The notes under the pieces are model-generated. The model saw only the letters and a list, made by a program, of their open reading frames with translations, was not told where the DNA came from and made no database searches. The position numbers and the translations under genes are program-made. Of a stretch of 64,000 nucleotides of DNA, positions 58,624 through 64,000 are shown one piece after another (position 1 is the first letter of the stretch; every line of letters begins with the position of its first letter). The stretch is from the NCBI GenBank assembly GCA_030435675.1, contig CM059624.1:12672769-12736768 (forward strand), read 5' to 3'. The DNA is from Steinernema hermaphroditum (Eukaryota; Nematoda; Chromadorea; Rhabditida; Steinernematidae).

Positions 58624-58884
58624 ATGCTAGATGGTGTATACATGTGTTTATGGTCACTGTCTGCTTTTCATATGCTCTTGGTGTATGCTTTGACCTTTGT
58701 CATTTTTTTCATAGCAAAATATTCTTCTACTGGATCATTTCCTGCTATTATCCACTCAATTTTTGAGTTGAGACGCGTCCGGGTTGTAGCTGGGACAGTA
58801 CAGATTGTGATTGTCCTTTGTGGCTCTATGCAAGAATTGCGCAAAAGCTGCTCGTTGACGCCCGATGTACAAATTACTCATTAA
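58624..58884 (+). CDS. possible small hydrophobic protein, unrecognised
   Basis: An ATG-started frame of 86 codons encodes two hydrophobic stretches (AFHMLLVYALTFVIFFIA and VVAGTVQIVIVLCGSM). A good acceptor-like tttatttcag ends about 10 bases upstream. Codon choice is AT-rich like the surrounding non-coding sequence, and I recognise no family. Confidence 0.22.
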   Translation: MLDGVYMCLWSLSAFHMLLVYALTFVIFFIAKYSSTGSFPAIIHSIFELRRVRVVAGTVQIVIVLCGSMQELRKSCSLTPDVQITH

Positions 58885-60181
58885 AACGAATAAGCGGTTC
58901 ATCTGCAGCTCGCCGGTAATCTCAAATCTCTAGGCATATGCCTGGAGGTGTTTGGAGGCCGGAGCCTAAACCGGGCTAGAAGACCATACAGATTGAATGA
59001 GAGGCTACCACCCGGACGGTTTTATTTGTAGTTCTTGTGAGTCCTGCATGGCGCGATGCAATTGGCTTGGGCATATAAATGATGTATATGGGCGCTTCTA
59101 CCTGCCGCTTTTTTCACTTTTCGAATTTTATTGTATTGTATGCTGTTAACGGTTCTGTCGTCGATTCTAGGATCATCGAGACGTAAGGCGATGTCCTTGG
59201 CAGAAGAGTGCTTCCATTTTTGGTAATACCGTTCTTCTTTTTTTTGCAATATAGTAAGACTTCACTGATTTCTTCCAAAGCTATCTCCTAGGCGTTGAGG
59301 AGGTTTCCAATAAAAATCGCAGTATATATACTTCTGATGACACTATCTAAAGGTTGAAAAAGAGTTTGTGGGAGTGAGTGTTAAAGTAAACCAAAGCTTT
59401 GACGTTCGAAAAGTGGTCTCTACGCCGAGAAATACATTCCAGAAAACAGCTCGGAAAGTTGGACTGTGTAGAAGTTCAGACCGTTGCTCAATGATAAAGT
59501 TGGATAAGATGCATGGAAAGTGAACTTAAATATAAAATCAGGTTAAATACTATATATATAGTACATTCATGCATCACATTATATCGGAATGTATCGATTT
59601 TAGAAACGCTCTTCGCTCGCAGATGTCAAAATCTAAACGCAGAAACTTTTGAAAAGCGTAGCGTCTTGAAACACTGCGTCATCTAATCCATCACGACAGC
59701 TGCCCGTGTCGATCACTAATCACCCGCTGCGTCTCCTTTTTTGCCTCCTTCCCGCAAACACCAACAACCAGTTCCTTCAGCGCTCCTTCTCAATTGACAG
59801 TGAAAACACCTTTGTCATCTTCTTCTCTACCGTTTGCGTTCAGTTCCACTTCCGCAAATAAACAAACTCTCGTAGTGTCCTCAATCAACCACCGAGGACG
59901 ACCAGTTCCGATGGATCAGCGGCGATGTTTAGACATGTATATTGTCGCGCTGCGGTTGGGCGCCAACTGCCGCTCAAATAAATCATAATATTGAAGCGAA
60001 ATTACAGCGCCCTCAGCGAGATTGGCGCTCCAGTCTCTCTCCTCTTCGAGATTGCCCTCTCGAGATCGTCGCTTAGATAAACACCGTTTTTTGCACTTCA
60101 TCCGTCTTCGCTGCCGTCCGTGCCTGCCGTCAGGATCGAATTTCTTTCGCTGATAAGATTAACACCTTTTTGCAGACCGCT

Positions 60182-60454
60182 ATGCCCGCCACTCTTCAGG
60201 TCAATCCTGAGGACAGAGCCGACACTGCCCTCACCGTCAAGGATATGAGGAAGAAGTAGGGCTTTACGGATCTTTCGGGAAGTTTGTGCTCTTCGTTTAG
60301 GGGCCAACCATGGATCATCGCCGTTGTGGCACTCACTATCCTTGTGCTCTCCGCGTTTCTTCTCTTCTTCGTTGTCAGGGAGTTCAAGCGGTCTGGAGAT
60401 ACGGTAGGTGTTCATGGGGTGTTCATTCTTTAGCAGGGTTGGGTTGATGAATAG
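60182..60454 (+). CDS. small single-pass membrane protein, 65 residues
   Basis: Exons 60182-60255, 60301-60403 and 60434-60454 give a short soluble N-terminus (MPATLQVNPEDRADTALTVK), one strong membrane segment (PWIIAVVALTILVLSAFLLF), a basic flank (REFKRSGDT) and QGWVDE at the end. Intron 1 is 45 bp. Intron 2 is only 30 bp, which may be too short to splice; reading through it would end the protein at GVFIL instead. The paralogue at 32.2 kb has a 43-bp intron at the same place, so the gap probably shrank here. A clear acceptor (cacctttttgcag) ends 6 bases before the ATG, a likely spliced-leader site. The family is not recognised. Confidence 0.65.
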
Positions 60455-61170
60455 TGTAATTTTTGTGAGTCGTCTTCCATTTCTTTTGTCCTGGCTTCTA
60501 GAAGGCCTGGAAAACCCGGGAACCGTAGTCCCCACGTCTCGCCAAGAAGTCCACCACTCCGCCCAACCCTTTTGTACACATAAATAAATCAAGTATTCAT
60601 AACGTCTAAGACAATAAGCTCCCTTTAAATGCTACGAATCTGGCTGAATTTTTGGATACGATTTCTCTGGGATTTCAGAAGCTAATCATGCTTCAATGCT
60701 TGTAATTCCAAATACTTAGTTCACAATTGGTACGGTATCGAGAAAACTCCGCGGACTTGGTAGATTCGGAGGATTCCAAACTCGCTCAAAACGAATGTAG
60801 GACCATTGGGTTGATTGATTCCTGTGAACGTGGGTCACCATAACAAGACTAAAGGCGCATGCCTGCGAGCAAGCCGCAGACGAGCTCTACATTCACTTCC
60901 TGGAACGGGCTTATCATCCAGGCTTGGCTTAGGCTCCGGCTCAAACTTAAGCCTTTTGATTTAATGCGAGCCCTGTTAAAAGAGTGCTTAGACTGAGCAA
61001 AATCTTAATCTTCATTTGTAATTCCATCCATCATTTCCCACTGTGTAAACATGATGTAAAGACGTGACCGGCACAGGAGAAAGAGAGGACAACCATTTAC
61101 TCATGGAGAGTAATTGTGTAAATAGGTAAACATCTTATGCGTCACATATTGTAAAATTCGAACATTTGCG
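60455..61170. other. intergenic, with a family A fragment
   Basis: About 60495-60560 (ctagaaggcctggaaaaccc, gaaccgtagtccccacgtct) is another family A core. The rest, up to the gamma-glutamyltransferase start, shows no gene. If that enzyme has a membrane-anchor exon, it should lie here. Confidence 0.45.
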
Positions 61171-63939
61171 ATGTCTCGGAACGAGTACTTTCAGAAAGAC
61201 GTGGGGTCGCTCACTGAAGACGACTGGCCCGAGCCAAACCACGGAAGTCTTCTTGCGAGGTTCAAGAAAGCGGCTGTGGTGGCGGACAATGGTCTCTGTG
61301 CTGAAGTTGGAAGGTTGGAAGGACATAATCTCTATCCAGATCCTTGTACACTACGTCTTAAGGAATATTCTTTTACGAGGAGGAAACGCGGTGGACGCCG
61401 CCATCGCGACGTTAACCTGTGTGGGAGGCATCAACTCTCACAGCTGTGGAATCGGCGGCGGATTCATCATGACTTTGTATGACAAGTATGACAACGAAAT
61501 CGAAGTTCCTTGGAACGTATGAAATTCAGAGCGACGAAGAAGTGCCACAGTTTGGACGCACGCGAAACTGCTCCATTGGCGACAAACGAAAACTCCTACA
61601 AAGATGACCCTAAAGCGGCGTTTACAGGTGGGTCGTCTTCTGATTGAAGTTTCCAATTCGACGCTGTAGGCTACAAATCTATCGCCGTCCCTGGTGAAGT
61701 GCACGGCATGTGGACGGCGTTCAAGTTGTACGGCAGTGGCCGCGTCGCGTTCCAAGACCTCATCATGCCCACCGTCCATCTCCTCAACGCCGGCTATCCC
61801 GTCACTCCTCTCATGGCCAAGAGCCTGCAGCGCTTGAGAGCTGAGATCCTCGAGAGTCCAAGCCTAAGGTGTCCACGTTGAATGTGACTCTTAACGACAT
61901 GTTCAGAGCCCAATTCGTGAATCCTTCCACTGGTGATGTCTACCTGGAAGGAGAGGTAATGAAGAATCCCAAACTGGCCGACACTCTCAAGAAACTCTCG
62001 ACAAGTGGTGATCCCGTGAAGCTCTTCTACAAGGGCGAGATGGCCGATCAGATCGCCGCGGAAATCTCGAGCAACGGCGGATTTCTGACCAAAGAGGATC
62101 TGGAGAATTACAAGACGGTCGTCTCCCAGAAACCTCTGATCAACGACCACTTCGACGACGAGCTCGTCATGTGTGGTCCACCGCCGTCCTCCTCCTTCGC
62201 CGTCACTCAACTTCTTGTCTCACTCATGAAACGTAGTCTTTAGTCTCTTTTAGCACATCACGGCCATGCATCCTAGGATACTATGGCACTGGCAGCGATG
62301 CAAATCTGATCTACTCAAGTGACCAGTTTCATCATCGATTCATTGAGGCTCAGAAGTTCAGCTTCGCCAAGAGAACTCTACTGGGTAAGTGATGTTGTAC
62401 CTACGATGGTAACATATTGGATCCTGCTTTAGCCGATCCTGCTTTCGTGAAAGAAGCCGAGGAACTCGTGGCCAACATGACCAAAAAAGAGTACACGAAC
62501 GAAATTTTCAAGAAGATAACTGACCACGCGTTGGCCGATGAAGAATACGGAGGCCATCTAGCTCAGGTTTGTCCAGCTAATGTGGAAGATTTCACTGTGG
62601 TTCGAACGAAAAAACACGGTGATCATAAAAGGTTGTGAACATGGGTCTCGCAAGGGAACCGTCCGCCTTAGATCGAGCTGAAAATAGGCGTGCAGTTTAA
62701 CGTTACCCCCAAGAACCGTCGACTTATACGCACACCCTTTGAAAGTTTTCCGGACTGATTCGTAATTTGTACCTAACTCTCTTGCCTACCAGTTTGTTGA
62801 AGAATTGGATCGATAAAGCCAAGGTTACAAAAAGGAACAATCAGACCTATCCGCACAACTTTTGAACGGTATTTATGTGGTCAAATATGCGTAGAAGCCG
62901 ATGGACGAGAAGACAAAGACTCGAATGCGTTACGTTTTCTCACACACACTATGATTCTTGTGCTCACACCAAACGACCATTAGTCCTGCCAAGCGAGAGA
63001 TCTACTAAGCCCCCTTTCTCCAATGTAAACAAACGCAAATAGAGTCGTTATTCGATGCCATTGAAAGGGACGAAAAGGAAATATTTGAGAGGAGTCAACG
63101 TTCCAGTGATGAGCCCAAAACAACCTCATAGGCTCAAATTACTACCAACCAATGTTCAGAAAAAATGAAATACGCTTCCTTGTTCAGCCCAACGACCAAG
63201 GCACAACACACGTCTCCGTCATCGACGCCGATGGAAACGCCGTCTCCCTAACCAGCTCTATCAATAACATGTAAAGCAAACAATCCTTAAAACCGAAAGC
63301 GATCACTATTATATTTAAGCTTTGGATCTCGACAGCGTTCGGCTAGCCTCGGCATCATCTATAATGACCAAATGGATGACTTCTCCCTCCCCGGCGTCAA
63401 GAACTTCTTCGGCTTCGAGCCGTCGCCGGCCAACTTCATTCGCCCCGGAAAACGGCCCATGAGCAGCATGTCGCCGATGATCATCTACAATCGCCACACT
63501 GGTGACGTAAAGATGGCGATAGGCGCGGCCGGAGGGTCTAAGATCATCTCGGCTGTGGCGCAGACCATCGTCCAAACGCTCTTCTTCAATCAGACGTTGA
63601 AAGAAGCTGTGGACACGCCAAGACTACATAACCAGTTCACTCCGATCCACACCCTTTACGAAGCTGGCGTTCCTGAGGTGAGTGAGATGTATTTCGTCCG
63701 GATCACTGATCTTAATGGCCTAATTACTTATTCATGGAAAATAGGGATAAGAAAGCTTCTTATTCTACTTGCTCTCACTTCAGCCCATGCTGGAAGCCCT
63801 CCGAGCTCGCGGTCAGAATCTCACTCTGTGGAAAACGGTGTTCAGCACGGTCCAGGCAATCCTTCGTGACACCGACGGCTCCCTAGTGGCAAACAGCGAT
63901 CACCGAAGACCTGTCCACATGTACCCGACTGGATATTGA
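61171..63939 (+). CDS. gamma-glutamyltransferase (gamma-glutamyl transpeptidase)
   Basis: Ten exons (61171-61313, 61363-61485, 61530-61627, 61670-61868, 61907-62232, 62277-62384, 62433-62566, 63188-63270, 63320-63677, 63784-63939) give 575 residues with all phases consistent. The enzyme transfers the gamma-glutamyl group of glutathione to water or amino acids. Landmarks are GGNAVDAAIATLTCVGGINS, CGIGGGFIMTLYD, SLDARETAPLATN, AVPGEVHGMWTAF, the nucleophile region QGTTHVSVIDADGNAVSLTS (self-cleavage before Thr), SLGIIYNDQMDDFS, and the C-terminal SDHRRPVHMYPTGY. Length is normal for the family, but the predicted N-terminus (MSRNEYFQKDVGSLTEDDWP) lacks the usual membrane anchor, so an upstream exon may be missing or the enzyme may be unanchored. 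Most introns are 38-49 bp; two are 106 and 621 bp. AATAAA follows at 63973. Confidence 0.94.
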
Positions 63940-63972
63940 CCACACGCATTGTTTCATGTTGACGAGAATAAG

Positions 63973-63978
63973 AATAAA
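63973..63978 (+). terminator. poly(A) signal AATAAA of the gamma-glutamyltransferase gene
   Basis: AATAAA lies 34 bases past the stop codon. Confidence 0.7.
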
Positions 63979-64000
63979 AGAATTATGACCGCAGCGACGA

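Larger units (their letters stand above)
54851..60181. other. intergenic, repeats and a few weak frames
   Basis: The main content is the longest family A copy (55.7-56.2 kb), a fragment of the same family at 58.2-58.37 kb, and a duplication at 56.74-56.89 and 57.13-57.30 kb. There is also a GC-rich patch at 57.29-57.43 kb, and a hydrophobic ATG frame at 58624-58884 preceded by an acceptor-like tttatttcag. The last 250 bases, GC-richer and ending in ctttttgcag, look like the promoter and 5' UTR of the gene at 60182. Confidence 0.45.

Overview
The window is eukaryotic and almost certainly from a nematode. The strongest evidence is a near-canonical major sperm protein (MSP), a nematode-specific family. 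Introns are short (mostly 38-50 bp, GT-AG), AATAAA poly(A) signals lie at several gene ends, and acceptor-like sites sit just upstream of start codons, as expected for spliced-leader trans-splicing. I cannot name the species. Compact genes with modest GC are separated by long AT-rich stretches filled with decayed transposons, MITEs and small tandem duplications.

Layout: 1-11.9 kb is gene-poor. It holds a 1.07-kb PIF/Harbinger element with a TTA target duplication, a 315-bp MITE with perfect 26-bp inverted repeats, and several local duplications. 11.9-22.5 kb is the gene-dense core. It contains a shortened SKP1-like gene (-), a tetraspanin-loop-like membrane protein (+), a 62-residue small protein (+), Cu/Zn superoxide dismutase (+), a broken copy of the tetraspanin-like gene, then a minus-strand series: Lys-rich membrane protein, Aly/REF mRNA export factor, 57-residue membrane protein, and a Rap1-type Myb/SANT gene whose last exon reads in frame into MSP. 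A DDX5/DBP2-type DEAD-box helicase (+) closes the block. 22.5-35.8 kb is repeat-rich, with two hAT-type MITEs carrying perfect 8-bp target duplications and a pseudogene copy of a small membrane protein.

35.9-38.6 kb carries a glycoprotein-hormone alpha-2-like (GPA2/FLR-2 type) gene with an elongator tRNA-Met antisense inside its second intron. 38.6-51.6 kb is again repeat-rich. 51.7-54.9 kb is a two-exon insulin-like peptide gene with a 2.9-kb intron. 60.2-60.5 kb is the better-preserved copy of the small membrane protein, and 61.2-63.9 kb is a ten-exon gamma-glutamyltransferase.

SOD and gamma-glutamyltransferase (glutathione turnover) both touch oxidative stress, Aly/REF and the helicase act in nuclear mRNA handling, and GPA2 and the insulin-like peptide are secreted endocrine signals. 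This proximity does not show that they form one pathway. All gene models were spliced by eye from reading frame, splice dinucleotides and family similarity; no search or alignment program was run.
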